A DNA stretch of 64,000 bases from Rhodanobacter sp. AS-Z3 (GTDB lineage: Bacteria; Pseudomonadota; Gammaproteobacteria; Xanthomonadales; Rhodanobacteraceae), in the NCBI RefSeq assembly GCF_029224025.1, contig NZ_CP119392.1, forward strand, positions 171,501-235,500, given 5' to 3'. The notes below the pieces were generated by a model. The model did not search any database, was not told where the DNA came from, and saw only the letters and a program-made list of their open reading frames with translations. The position numbers and the translations under genes were made by a program. Positions 17,584 to 26,314 of the stretch are shown here, in pieces (position 1 is the first letter of the stretch; every line of letters starts with the position of its first letter).

Positions 17584-19776
17584 TTACTTCTTCGGCGCGT
17601 CCTTCAAGCCACGGTTTTCCAGCATCGGCTCGATCTTCGGGTCCTGCCCACGCCAGTCGCGATACATCTTGGCCAGCTCTTCAGTGTTGCCACGCGACAA
17701 CACCATGGCGCGGAAGCGATCGCCGTTCTCGCGGGTAAGACCGCCGTGCTCCTGGAAGCCTACAAACGCATCGTCCGCCAGCATCTGCGTCCACAGATAG
17801 GCGTAGTAACCGGCGGCGTAGCCATTGCCCCAGATGTGCTGGAAGTAGCTGGAGCGGTAGCGCGGTGGCACATAGCTGAGGTCGATTTTGTCCTTCTTCA
17901 GCGCGGCCGCTTCGAAGGCGTCGGCGTCCTGCAGCGGCGCGTCAGCACCCAGCATGTGCCAGTTCATGTCCAGCAGCGCGGCTGAAACCAGCTCGGTCAT
18001 GTTGTAGCCGGAGTTGAACTTGCCGGCCTTCATCATCTTGTCGACCAGCGCCTTCGGCATCGGCTCGCCGGTCTGGTAGTTCTTCGCGTAGTTGGCGAAC
18101 ACCTTGGGATTGGTCGCCCAGTGCTCGTTGAACTGGGACGGGAACTCGACAAAATCGCGCGCCGTATTGGCACCGGACAGACCCGGATACTGCGCGTCGG
18201 CGAAGATCCCGTGCAGCGCATGACCGAACTCGTGGAACATGGTGGTCACATCATCGAACGACAACAGCGCCGGCTGGCCTGCCGCCGGCTTGCTGAAGTT
18301 GGCAACGTTGTAGATCACCGGCTTGTTGCCCAGCAACTTCGACTGGTCAACCAGGTTGCTCATCCACGCGCCACCGTTCTTGTTGTCGCGCTTGAAGTAG
18401 TCGCAATAGAACAGCGCCATCGAGGTGCCGTCCTTGTCGAACACCTCGAAAACGCGCACGTCCGGCTGGTAGACCGGGATATCCTTGCGCTCCTTGAATG
18501 TTATGCCATACAGCTGGTTGGCGGCGTAGAACACGCCGTTCTGCAGCACGTTGTCGAGTTCGAAGTACGGCTTAATCTGGCTTTCGTCGAGGTCGTACTT
18601 GGCCTTGCGCACCTGCTCGGCGTAGAAGTCCCAGTCCCACGGCTGCACCTTGAAGCCGCCATGCTGCTGGTCGATCACCTGCTGGATATCCGCTGCCTCG
18701 AGCTTGGCCCGCCCGGTGACGGCCGGCACCAGGTCCTGCATGAACTTCAGCGCGGCGTCCGGCGTTTTTGCCATCTGGTCGTCGAGCTTCCACGCCGCAT
18801 AGTTCGGGAAGCCGAGCAACTTGGCCTGTTGGGCGCGAACCTGCGCCAGCCGTTCGATGGTCTTGCGGGTGTCGTTGGCATCGCCCTTCTCGGCGCGGGT
18901 CCACGAGGCCTCGAACAGCGCCTGACGGGTGGCGCGGTCGGTCAGATTCTGCAATTCGGGCTGCTGGGTGGTGTTCTGCAGTGACAGCACGTACTTGCCA
19001 TCCTGCTGGCGATCCTTGCCCGCCTGACTGGCCGACGCCAGTTGGGCCTCAGACAAGCCGGCCAGCTTCGCCTTGTCGTCGATCACCGGTGCAGCGTCCT
19101 TGGTCGCCGCCAGCAGCATGTTGGTAAACGCGGTGCTGAGCGTGGACTCTTCCTTGTTGAGATCCTTCAGCTTCGCCTTGTCGGCATCGGACAACTTGGC
19201 GCCGGCGTGAACGAAGTTCTTGTAGACCACCTCGACCAGGCGCGCCGATTCGGGATCAAGCTTGAGCGTGTCGCGCTGGTCGTAAATCGTCTGCACGCGC
19301 TGGAACAGCTTGCTGTCCAGATAGATCGCGTCCGAATGCGCGGCCAGCTTCGGCGCTTCCTCTTCCTGCACCTTCTGCAGCGCGTCGTCGTTGTTGGCAC
19401 CGGTGACAGCGTCGAACGAGGCCAGCACGCGAGTCAGCATGGCACCGGACTTTTGCATCGCCACGTAGGTGTTCTCGAAGGTCGGCGCTTCGGGGTTGTT
19501 GGCGATTTTCTCGATCTCGGCCAGGTGCTGTTTCATGCCCTCGTCGATCGCCGGCTGATAGTCGGCGTCATGGATCTTGTCGAACGGCGGCGCGTGAAAC
19601 GGCAGCGTACTGGCGTTGTAGAACGGATTGCTGCTGATGTCGGAAGCCGCCGGCGCGGTACTGCTGGCGCTGCTGGCCGACGCCGCCGGCGCGGGCGCCG
19701 CGGTGTTTTCGGGCTGTTGCGAGCAGGCGGCCAAGGCCATCGTGGTGGCAATCACAATCGTACGCAGACGAAGCAT
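17584..19776 (-). CDS. M3-family metallopeptidase (peptidyl-dipeptidase Dcp-like), lipoprotein
   Basis: A 730-residue zinc peptidase. The zinc site HEFGH (in MFHEFGHALHGIF) with a downstream Glu-containing helix (DFVEFPSQFNEHW) identifies M3; length and the last third fit Dcp, which removes C-terminal dipeptides. The start at 19776 has GGGGA six bases upstream and is preferred to an ATG four codons earlier. It carries a lipoprotein signal (ATTMALAAC), then an Ala/Ser/Pro-rich linker, so it acts in the periplasm, anchored to a membrane, unlike cytosolic E. coli Dcp. Transcribed alone. Confidence 0.92.
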   Translation of the reverse strand: MLRLRTIVIATTMALAACSQQPENTAAPAPAASASSASSTAPAASDISSNPFYNASTLPFHAPPFDKIHDADYQPAIDEGMKQHLAEIEKIANNPEAPTFENTYVAMQKSGAMLTRVLASFDAVTGANNDDALQKVQEEEAPKLAAHSDAIYLDSKLFQRVQTIYDQRDTLKLDPESARLVEVVYKNFVHAGAKLSDADKAKLKDLNKEESTLSTAFTNMLLAATKDAAPVIDDKAKLAGLSEAQLASASQAGKDRQQDGKYVLSLQNTTQQPELQNLTDRATRQALFEASWTRAEKGDANDTRKTIERLAQVRAQQAKLLGFPNYAAWKLDDQMAKTPDAALKFMQDLVPAVTGRAKLEAADIQQVIDQQHGGFKVQPWDWDFYAEQVRKAKYDLDESQIKPYFELDNVLQNGVFYAANQLYGITFKERKDIPVYQPDVRVFEVFDKDGTSMALFYCDYFKRDNKNGGAWMSNLVDQSKLLGNKPVIYNVANFSKPAAGQPALLSFDDVTTMFHEFGHALHGIFADAQYPGLSGANTARDFVEFPSQFNEHWATNPKVFANYAKNYQTGEPMPKALVDKMMKAGKFNSGYNMTELVSAALLDMNWHMLGADAPLQDADAFEAAALKKDKIDLSYVPPRYRSSYFQHIWGNGYAAGYYAYLWTQMLADDAFVGFQEHGGLTRENGDRFRAMVLSRGNTEELAKMYRDWRGQDPKIEPMLENRGLKDAPKK

Positions 19777-19879
19777 CGGTTTCCCCATTTGGTGGTGCGT
19801 CCGTTGCCGGACGCGGAAGTCAGACCGTCGACTCTAGCGAGTGCGCGGCCAGTTTCCAAACAGGTACGGTTTGTCGAGC

Positions 19880-20227
19880 TCAGGCCGCGCGCAGATCGCG
19901 CAGTTGCCACGCCCCGCCAATCAACAGGTACAAGCGTTGGCGCACCACGGTCATCGGCAGGTCGGTGATCAGGTCCACCTCGGTGTGCAGGTCGATCATG
20001 CGGGCGTCGACCCGCGCCGTCGGGTCGGTATCACCCAGGGCCTCGTCCACCGCATCCGGATCAGGCTGGGCAGCACGCCAACGCTGGAACAATTCGTCAC
20101 TGCGCAGGGCTGATTGCAACGCCGCGGCGAACCCCGCGGGACTGACGCCGTCCCATGAAAAGCGGTCATCCTCACCGCGGACGTGGGCGATATCGGCGAT
20201 CGAGAGGTAGTAGTGATTGCGTGCCAT
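19880..20227 (-). CDS. hypothetical protein
   Basis: A 115-residue protein I do not recognise. It starts MARNHYYLSIADIAHVRGED, has an acidic middle (DPDAVDEALGDTD) and ends in a Leu-rich segment (RQRLYLLIGGAWQLRDL). No signal peptide or membrane helix is evident, so it is probably cytosolic. The start at 20227 is chosen over the much longer upstream open frame because the latter overlaps bioD in another frame. It lies 52 bases downstream of bioD on the same strand and could be co-transcribed with it. Confidence 0.7.
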   Translation of the reverse strand: MARNHYYLSIADIAHVRGEDDRFSWDGVSPAGFAAALQSALRSDELFQRWRAAQPDPDAVDEALGDTDPTARVDARMIDLHTEVDLITDLPMTVVRQRLYLLIGGAWQLRDLRAA

Positions 20228-20279
20228 GACGGCTCCGGCTTGGGGAATCCACGCTATCGGAGCACAACGAATGTGAAAT

Positions 20280-20957
20280 TCACTCCAACGCCACCACCGC
20301 CGAGTCCAGCAGCTCAGCCGCCTGCGCGGGCGCCAGACCATGCGGCAGCACGCCCAGGCACGGCGCCGGCAACAGCCGACGCAAGCTTTCCAGGTTGTCG
20401 TCATACCGATCCATCGCCGGATCAACCGCATTGCCGACCCAGCCCAGCAACCGGCAGCCATCGGCAAGAATGGCGCGCGCGGTCAACTGCGCATGGTTCA
20501 GACAGCCCAGCCGCAGCCCGACCACCAGGATCACCGGCAAACCGAGCGCCTGCGGCAGCGCGTTCGCCTCAAGCGTCGGCGACAACGGCGCCAGCCAGCC
20601 GCCGACACCTTCGACCAGCACCACGTCCGCGTTTTGCGCCAGCTGCGCAAAAGCCGTCTTGATCGGCGGCATCGTCACTTCGGCGCCTTCGGCCGCCGCC
20701 GCGAGATGCGGCGACACGGCCTCGATGAAAGCGAACGGGTTGCACGTGGCGTAGTCCGGCCGTGGATCACTGGCCGCGATCAAGGCCAGCGCGTCGTCAT
20801 TGCGCAAGCCCGCGGGCGTGACCAGGCAGCCGCTGGCCACGGGTTTCATGCCAACCGCTCGCTGGCCGTGCATCCGCAACGCATGCAGCAACGCGCAAGA
20901 CACGTGCGTCTTGCCGATTCCGGTATCGGTACCGGCTACGAAAACCGCCGTGCTCAT
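20280..20957 (-). CDS. bioD: dethiobiotin synthase
   Basis: A 225-residue ATP-dependent enzyme that carboxylates and closes 7,8-diaminopelargonate to dethiobiotin, the penultimate step of biotin synthesis. The P-loop GTDTGIGKT is at residues 9-17, MKPVASG follows as in the family, and EGVGGWLAPL matches the substrate-binding strand. Length equals E. coli BioD. The start ATG overlaps the stop of the upstream TMEM175-like gene by ATGA (20954-20957), implying coupled translation. No other bio genes lie in the window, so the pathway is scattered here. Confidence 0.95.
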   Translation of the reverse strand: MSTAVFVAGTDTGIGKTHVSCALLHALRMHGQRAVGMKPVASGCLVTPAGLRNDDALALIAASDPRPDYATCNPFAFIEAVSPHLAAAAEGAEVTMPPIKTAFAQLAQNADVVLVEGVGGWLAPLSPTLEANALPQALGLPVILVVGLRLGCLNHAQLTARAILADGCRLLGWVGNAVDPAMDRYDDNLESLRRLLPAPCLGVLPHGLAPAQAAELLDSAVVALE

Positions 20958-21637
20958 GCCTGCGGGTGACACCGATCGAAACGATCCGTCACCGGCCCAA
21001 TCAGAAACAACAGCCAATAGATCATGCCGGGAATCGACCACATCCACCCGGGCACCGACAGCGGCATCAGCAGGGCGACCAGCGCAGAGAGCAGGCCGAT
21101 CACCGCCGGCACGCTCCATATCTGCATCTCGCGGCGCGCGCCCAGACTGTCCAGACCACGGCGCATGGCAACCTTCGCCGCATCGCGGAACAGCAGGGTC
21201 AGCGTGCCGGCCATGCAGGCATAGGCCAGCCCGTAACAGGTAAACAACGTGCGCATGTCGGAGGGTGCCTGCACCACGAAATTGCTCGGCAGATAGCCAC
21301 CACTGAGCCAGGCGAACACCCCGGAAAACACCATGTGCAAGGGGTAGACGAAGATCATCGCGAAGAACACCAGCAATAGCGACAGCCAGCGACCGCTGGC
21401 GTCGGCACTGTGGCAACGCTTGCGCCAGCGCACGTGACCATGCCAGAAAAACGCGATCTGGAAGAAACAGATGGCAAACGCGGGAATGCCGCCCAACGCG
21501 TGCAGCAGCTTGTCAGTGCTGTCGGGAATCGATTCGCCACCGATCAGCAACAAAGTGAGGATGAACGCAAACGCCCCATCGACAAACATGTCCAGCCGCC
21601 CCGCCTCGATCCCCTCGCGCTGTTCGGTCAAGCTCAT
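20954..21637 (-). CDS. TMEM175/DUF1211-family membrane protein
   Basis: A 227-residue protein with about six hydrophobic segments. The N-terminal signature RLDMFVDGAFAFILTLLLI corresponds to the conserved RxxxFSDG motif that lines the pore of bacterial TMEM175 potassium channels, here with Val replacing Ser. A likely role is K+ conduction at the inner membrane, but this comes from the family and not from anything specific here. The start at 21637 (MSLTEQREG) is chosen because the family begins just before the motif. It overlaps bioD by 4 bases and its promoter region, 61 bases, is shared with the divergent methionine sulfoxide reductase gene. Confidence 0.82.
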   Translation of the reverse strand: MSLTEQREGIEAGRLDMFVDGAFAFILTLLLIGGESIPDSTDKLLHALGGIPAFAICFFQIAFFWHGHVRWRKRCHSADASGRWLSLLLVFFAMIFVYPLHMVFSGVFAWLSGGYLPSNFVVQAPSDMRTLFTCYGLAYACMAGTLTLLFRDAAKVAMRRGLDSLGARREMQIWSVPAVIGLLSALVALLMPLSVPGWMWSIPGMIYWLLFLIGPVTDRFDRCHPQA

Positions 21638-21698
21638 GCCGCATCCCCGGTGATGATCGCTCGGCGCATAATACGGCCTTTGCCGCGGAACGCATCGC

Positions 21699-22190
21699 AT
21701 GTTTGACCTCAAAACGCAGACCTACGCCAGCAAGCATGAGCACTACGCCGACCTGTTACAGCAGGCGCGCGGCGTACTTCACGGCGAACACAATTTGATC
21801 GCCAACGCCGCGAACTTCAGCGCGCTGGTTTATCACAGCCTGCCGGAAGTTAACTGGGCGGGTTTCTACCTGTTTGACGGCACCGAACTGGTGGTCGGAC
21901 CGTTTCAGGGCAAGCCGGCCTGCATCCGCATCGCACTGGGTCGCGGCGTCTGTGGTACCGCCGCGCAAAGTCGCGAAACCCAACTGGTGCGCGACGTCAA
22001 CGCGCATGCCAATCACATCGCCTGCGATGCGGCCTCGCAATCGGAAATCGTGGTGCCGCTGATCAAGCCCGACGGTTCACTGCTCGGCGTGTGGGACGTC
22101 GACAGCCCGATCACCGATCGCTTCGACGAAGACGACCGCGCCGGCATGGAAGCGCTGTGCGCGGTGTTCATGGCGTCCGTACAAGGCTGA
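21699..22190 (+). CDS. msrC: free methionine-(R)-sulfoxide reductase (GAF domain)
   Basis: A 163-residue GAF-domain enzyme that reduces free Met-R-sulfoxide in the cytosol with thioredoxin. The three family cysteines are present at residues 75, 85 and 109, with the same 10 and 24 residue spacing as in E. coli fRMsr (84, 94, 118). Other family hallmarks are VNWAGFYLF near residue 51 and GVWDVDSP near the end. It is transcribed alone, divergent from the TMEM175/bioD pair; a decayed transporter frame runs antisense into its 3' end. Confidence 0.93.
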   Translation: MFDLKTQTYASKHEHYADLLQQARGVLHGEHNLIANAANFSALVYHSLPEVNWAGFYLFDGTELVVGPFQGKPACIRIALGRGVCGTAAQSRETQLVRDVNAHANHIACDAASQSEIVVPLIKPDGSLLGVWDVDSPITDRFDEDDRAGMEALCAVFMASVQG

Positions 22191-22433
22191 AAACCACGAT
22201 TCTGCGCGGCTCGCGCGCCCCTCGAAGGAGTGAACTTTGCGAGCAAGTCCCTGGCAGACTCCGCCGCCATGGAAGGCGTGATTGTTTGGCCTGCCGCTTG
22301 CGCCTGCCCCTCGTTGCAAGGCGCCATGGAAAGCGCGGTGCAACAGCCGGTTTCGAGCCACGGTCTGGCTCCGGTCTCGCAACAGCGTGGGCCCACATGG
22401 ATCAGCACGGAGCCGCGCCAACGGCTGCGAAGG
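22191..22433. other. non-coding stretch beyond the decayed transporter
   Basis: These 243 bases lie between the msrC stop and the end of the phosphate transporter remnant. They look GC-rich and coding-like by composition but I find no recognisable protein in any frame. The motif GCCATGGAA occurs twice (near 22268 and 22322). It may be debris from the deletion that reduced the transporter, or an unrecognised interspersed repeat. Confidence 0.4.
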
Positions 22434-22804
22434 CTAGGCAATCGCGAGATAGAGCAGCGCGCCAAACACGGCAGCGACAGGTCATGCGTGGTCGACACCG
22501 GCAGCCCGCGCCAGCTGGCGATCGCGATGGTGAGCGCCGCGCCGAGCGCCACCGCCAACGCAAAACGTGTCTGTGCGGCAACATCCGCTGTCACCAGACC
22601 GGCACCGGTGAAGGTTGTGAGCAAGGCCTGCGCCAGCCATACCGAAGCCAGCGAACCGGCCAGCGTCGTAACGCTGGCCCAGCCGAGCGCGACCGGGTAG
22701 CTCACCACGCGGCTGCCGTACAGTGCTGCCACACCCTTGAAGTTGTCGTTGGCGCCATTGCTGGCGGCCAGCAACAACACGGTGATCAGCAAGGCGATGC
22801 TCAT
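22434..22804 (-). pseudogene. PiT-type inorganic phosphate transporter remnant with internal deletion
   Basis: The first 107 codons encode the N-terminus of a PiT phosphate permease: MSIALLITVLLLAASNGANDN with the ASNGAND motif, then GWASVTTLAGS and the GLPVSTTH motif ending near 22484. Directly after that the reading shifts: in the next frame PVAAVFGALLYLAIA-stop (22481-22434) looks like the last transmembrane helix of the same family. So the central and C-terminal part, several hundred residues in intact relatives, is missing and the join is out of frame. The original frame instead runs on as junk to 22013, antisense to msrC. The start overlaps the glycosyltransferase stop by ATGA (22801-22804), so it was the last gene of the arsenosugar operon. 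PiT proteins also carry arsenate. Confidence 0.8.
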
Positions 22805-23493
22805 GCTTCACGCTCGACCGAACAGGTCGATGCGCCGACGGTATCGAGCCACTGCCGCAGGGCTTGCTGCGCCGGCAACGGATGGCTCAAGCGGTCCAGC
22901 GCATCACGCAGCGCCGGCAGATCTTCCGCATTGTCGACATCGGTGAGGCCACCCACGCTGCCAACCGCACCGTGGGACGCCAGGTGTTGCTGCAGTTCCG
23001 CGGCGGTCTGCGCCTGCGAGTAGCGCACGCGCGTCCAGACCTCGCGAGGAATCGCCGCGCGACCGCCGAACAACCAGAAGCCACCGTCGCTGGCGTCGCC
23101 GATCACGAACGGTGTGCGTGGATCGCCCAGCACGGTGAGCGCCTGCTGCAACAGCGCGCTGGTCAATTGCGGAGCATCGGCACCGATCAGCAGCACGCTG
23201 CCATGACGGGCCTGGAGATCGGCGTATACCGTGTGCAGGCGCTCGCCCAGATTGCCTTCACCTTGATGCAGCGAGGCAAAGCCAGGCCATGCCGCCATGG
23301 CGGCGGGGCCGACTTCGGCAATCGCCCAGTACGGCGTCAGCCACGGCTCGCAAGCGCGCGCGACTTCGGCGGTGGCAGCCGCGGCCAGCTGATGGAAACG
23401 CCGGGCGGCGGGCGCGCCGATACCGGCGGCAAGTCGCGTTTTCACCGGCGACAGGTCGGGCGTCTTGACGAAGATCGCCAGCGCCGGCGTCAT
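22801..23493 (-). CDS. glycosyltransferase, TIGR04282 arsenosugar-associated family (DUF2064)
   Basis: A 230-residue cytosolic protein of the DUF2064 nucleotidyl/glycosyltransferase fold. Motifs are AIFVKTPDLSPVKTRLA at the N-terminus (nucleotide-binding loop), LLIGADAPQLT (the GxDxP motif) and ASDGGFWLFG (DGGF). The family is recurrently encoded with TIGR04283 glycosyltransferases and radical-SAM ArsS, hence its name. The start at 23493 overlaps the previous gene by ATGA (23490-23493). Its exact donor and acceptor are unknown; transfer of a sugar-related group in arsenosugar assembly is inferred from context. Confidence 0.88.
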   Translation of the reverse strand: MTPALAIFVKTPDLSPVKTRLAAGIGAPAARRFHQLAAAATAEVARACEPWLTPYWAIAEVGPAAMAAWPGFASLHQGEGNLGERLHTVYADLQARHGSVLLIGADAPQLTSALLQQALTVLGDPRTPFVIGDASDGGFWLFGGRAAIPREVWTRVRYSQAQTAAELQQHLASHGAVGSVGGLTDVDNAEDLPALRDALDRLSHPLPAQQALRQWLDTVGASTCSVEREA

Positions 23494-24200
23494 GTGCCAC
23501 TCCCGCGCATCGCGCGCCATGCCGGCCACGCCTGCGCCAAGGTAAGTCGCCAGTGGCGCCATGTGGTGCGCCACCAGCCGTGTCGCGCGTATTTGCGCGC
23601 ACTGGTTTCCAGCACCGCGGGGATGTGTCGCAACCGCAAGCCGGCGCGCCGTGCCGCCCAGACCAGTAAATGGTCTTCGCCATAGGCAGCCTGCTCGTCA
23701 AACCCATGCAGCTCTTCGAAGCACGCCCGCGGCAGCAGCAGTCCCTGATCGCCGAACGGCAACCCAAGCCAGCGCGCGCGCCAATTGGCACCCGCCGCGT
23801 TCAAGGCGGTCCAGCGCGGCCCGTCGCGACGAAACGCCAGCGTGAACCAGCCCAGCGCGTCGCTGCCTTGTGCGATGAACCGTTGCAGTTCGCGCAAGGT
23901 GTCTGCGCGCAGGCGCGAGTCGGCATGCACGAACCACAACCAGTCGCCGCTGGCCATGCTGGCACCCAGGTTCTGTTGGCGTGCACGCCCAGGCTCGCTG
24001 CGGCAGGCGCGATAATGCAAGTGCGCCGGCCATGCGGCAGGTGGCAGGCGTGACACCTCATCGGCGCACACCACAATCACCTCGCTACCAGGCGGCAACG
24101 CGACGAGTTGCTCAAGCAGCGGCTGCCATTCGCTCTCGGCCGGAGCCAGCGGCACGATCACCGAGAGCGAAGGTCGCAGCGGTTTGATCAGGTCGGACAT
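23490..24200 (-). CDS. family 2 glycosyltransferase, TIGR04283 arsenosugar-associated family
   Basis: A 236-residue GT-A-fold transferase. It begins with LSVIVPLAPAE, has GRARQQNLGASMASGDWLWFVHADS (Asn-x-Gly-Ala then the HADS metal site that replaces DxD in this family), and LPFGDQGLLLPR with YGEDHLLVW later. The family co-occurs with ArsS and the TIGR04282 partner, both adjacent here. It overlaps the next gene by four bases and starts 8 bases after arsM, so it belongs to the same transcript. C-terminal residues (WWRTTWRHWRLTLAQAWPAW) are basic and aromatic and could touch the membrane. Confidence 0.9.
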   Translation of the reverse strand: MSDLIKPLRPSLSVIVPLAPAESEWQPLLEQLVALPPGSEVIVVCADEVSRLPPAAWPAHLHYRACRSEPGRARQQNLGASMASGDWLWFVHADSRLRADTLRELQRFIAQGSDALGWFTLAFRRDGPRWTALNAAGANWRARWLGLPFGDQGLLLPRACFEELHGFDEQAAYGEDHLLVWAARRAGLRLRHIPAVLETSARKYARHGWWRTTWRHWRLTLAQAWPAWRAMRGSGT

Positions 24201-24208
24201 CGGCCGGC

Positions 24209-25285
24209 TCAGCAGCAGCTGGGCGCGGCGCCGCCGGCCACACTGGCGGGCGCGCAATCGAACAGTCCGTGATGCCGACGCTTGTCGCCTTCGATGCGAA
24301 AGTGCGCTGCATAGCGGCTGCCCGAAAGCATGTCTGCCGTGTTGCCGCAGACCAGCCTCGGCCGGCCATGCTCGAACCGATGATGGTCGTCCAGTTCGAA
24401 GTCGTGTGGATGTCCGGGCAGGCTGCCGCGATAGGTGGCGACCTGGCCGTAGTCTTCGCAACGATCTTCCAGCGGCAGCTTGAACGCGCGCCAGGTGATC
24501 GACTCGAAGCGGGCGAAGCCGATGCGTTGTTCGATTGCCGCGTCGGTCAGTGCAATCGGACTGCGCGCGCAGACGCGGGCATCGGCCACACCCAACTGGG
24601 CGAGCAGGCGACGGAAATCCTCCACGTACAAGGCGCCGGCCAGGCATTCGCCCAGCAGCACCGGATCGGCCAGCAACTCGCGCGGCAAGCGGCGGTCGCT
24701 GAACACGTCGGAGAAAAACAGTTCTCCGCCGGGCTTGAGCACGCGCAAGGTTTCGGCGAACGCGTGGCACTTGTCTGGCACCAGGTTCAACACGCAGTTG
24801 GACACCACCACGTCGACCGAATTGTCGGCGATGCCCAGCGCAGCCAGATCCGCCAAATCACCCAGATGGAATTCGACGTTGGAGTGCGCATAGCCGAATG
24901 CTTTGGCATGGAACACGCGATGACGCTCGGCCACGTCCAGTTGCTGCGCCGTCATGTCGACGCCAATCACCCGGCCGTGCTCGCCGACCAGGCTCGACAA
25001 TAAATAGGCGTCGCGCCCGCTGCCGCAGCCCAGATCAAGCACGGTCATGCCGTCCAGCGCCAGCGGCAGCGGCGAGCCGCAACCGTAGAAGCGGTCACGC
25101 ACTTCCGGATGCAGCTGCGACAGGATCGTGCGCAGTGGCAGCGGCATCGCATCGATGCTGCAGCAGGCGGTGGTGCGCAAGTCGCTGCTCGATTGCAGGG
25201 TCTCGCCGTAATAGTCGCGCACGGCGGCTTGTTGCGCCTCGGCGCTGGCGCGGTTGTCGGTGTCGATTTCGTGCTCCACGTTCAT
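24209..25285 (-). CDS. arsM: arsenite S-adenosylmethionine methyltransferase ArsM (arsenosugar type)
   Basis: A 358-residue methyltransferase that adds methyl groups to trivalent arsenic in the cytosol. The SAM loop DLGCGSG is at residues 84-90. Arsenic-binding cysteines of the ArsM family are recognisable: C164 in SNCVLNL and C214 in GECLAGAL, plus a C41-C42 pair in the N-terminal region. A C-terminal extension ends in Ser-Cys-Cys, another possible thiolate site. Its start overlaps the arsS stop by ATGA (25282-25285), so the two are translationally coupled. In cyanobacteria ArsM and ArsS act one after the other toward oxo-arsenosugars; the same order is inferred here. Confidence 0.93.
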   Translation of the reverse strand: MNVEHEIDTDNRASAEAQQAAVRDYYGETLQSSSDLRTTACCSIDAMPLPLRTILSQLHPEVRDRFYGCGSPLPLALDGMTVLDLGCGSGRDAYLLSSLVGEHGRVIGVDMTAQQLDVAERHRVFHAKAFGYAHSNVEFHLGDLADLAALGIADNSVDVVVSNCVLNLVPDKCHAFAETLRVLKPGGELFFSDVFSDRRLPRELLADPVLLGECLAGALYVEDFRRLLAQLGVADARVCARSPIALTDAAIEQRIGFARFESITWRAFKLPLEDRCEDYGQVATYRGSLPGHPHDFELDDHHRFEHGRPRLVCGNTADMLSGSRYAAHFRIEGDKRRHHGLFDCAPASVAGGAAPSCC

Positions 25286-26268
25286 GCCAGCGAACCTCCA
25301 CAGGAACTGCCCGCGCCTGCGGTGCAGCCATAGCAATGGTCGCCAAACACGATCGGATCGTGTTCGACGTCGGTGAATGACTGGATGTCCCAGAGGCTGT
25401 GCTGACGCCCGCCCTGCGGCAGCTCCAGTGCCTGGTTGAAGTCGCAGTCGTAGAGCTGGCCGCGCCAATCGACCGACAGCAGGTTGCGGCACATCACGCC
25501 CAGCGCCGCCTGCGGATTGAACGCGTCGAGCAGGGTATGCATGTAGCTGTCGTAACGTCCCTCGCGTTCGAGCAGGTGCAGGAAGCGCTTGATCGGCATG
25601 TTCGTGATCGTGAACAGGCGGTTGAACACGATGCCGAAATGTTCGGCCAGTTCATGCCGGTAGGTCGTCTCCAGTGAAGCCTGCGACGGCGGCAGGGTCG
25701 CGCCGATCGGGTTGTAGACCAGGTCCAGTTCCAGTCCACTGTGCGGCTCGCCATAACCCAGAGCGTTGAGCTGATGCAGCGCGCGCAGGCTGGGGTCGAA
25801 CACATGCTGGCCCCGTTGCTTCTCCACGTTGGCCTTGCTGTAGCACGGCAGCGAGGCGACCACCTTGACGCCCTGCGCGGCGAGGAACTCTGCGGTGTCT
25901 TCCTGCCCGGGCCGGAACAGCACGGTGAGGTTGCAACGGTCGATCACGGTCTTGCCCAACGCACGCGATTCGCGCACCAGGGTGCGAAAGTGCGGGTTCA
26001 GCTCGGGCGCGCCGCCAGTGAGATCGACTGTGTGTATGTCTGGCGCCGCCGCCAGCAACTCGAGCAGACGATCGACCGTGGCTGCCTGCATGATCTCGGT
26101 ACGCTTGGGTCCGGCCTCGACGTGGCAGTGCTGGCAGGCCAGATCGCACAATTTGCCCACGTTGATCTGCAGGATTTCCAGCGGCGTGCGCGGCAAGGCC
26201 AGGCCATGTTCGCGCAACGTGTGCATAAAGGCGGGTGGGCTGGCAGACAGTACGGCGTTCACGACCAT
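25282..26268 (-). CDS. arsS: arsenosugar biosynthesis radical SAM protein ArsS
   Basis: A 328-residue radical-SAM enzyme. The iron-sulfur motif CxxxCxxC is at residues 41-48 (CDLACQHC), and DLTGGAPELNPHFR matches the SAM-contacting GGE-like strand. The C-terminal DUF3641-type tail is cysteine rich (CRNLLSVDW, CDFNQALEL, CYGCTAGAGSSCGG), suggesting an auxiliary cluster. The family joins a 5'-deoxyadenosyl group to methylated arsenic to form arsenosugar precursors. It sits 46 bases after the DUF3047 gene and overlaps arsM by 4 bases. A GGAG lies close to the ATG; a GTG two codons later would have better spacing and cannot be excluded. Confidence 0.93.
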   Translation of the reverse strand: MVVNAVLSASPPAFMHTLREHGLALPRTPLEILQINVGKLCDLACQHCHVEAGPKRTEIMQAATVDRLLELLAAAPDIHTVDLTGGAPELNPHFRTLVRESRALGKTVIDRCNLTVLFRPGQEDTAEFLAAQGVKVVASLPCYSKANVEKQRGQHVFDPSLRALHQLNALGYGEPHSGLELDLVYNPIGATLPPSQASLETTYRHELAEHFGIVFNRLFTITNMPIKRFLHLLEREGRYDSYMHTLLDAFNPQAALGVMCRNLLSVDWRGQLYDCDFNQALELPQGGRQHSLWDIQSFTDVEHDPIVFGDHCYGCTAGAGSSCGGSLA

Positions 26269-26314
26269 TTGCTCCGGTTCGAAATGAGGGTGGTATCCAG
26301 CCGGGACTCGGTCT

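Noticed and set aside
22013..22433. Continuation of the phosphate transporter frame as a 263-residue protein
   Set aside because: After VSTTH the sequence has no PiT-like residues and runs antisense into msrC; the true tail is in another frame ending at 22434.
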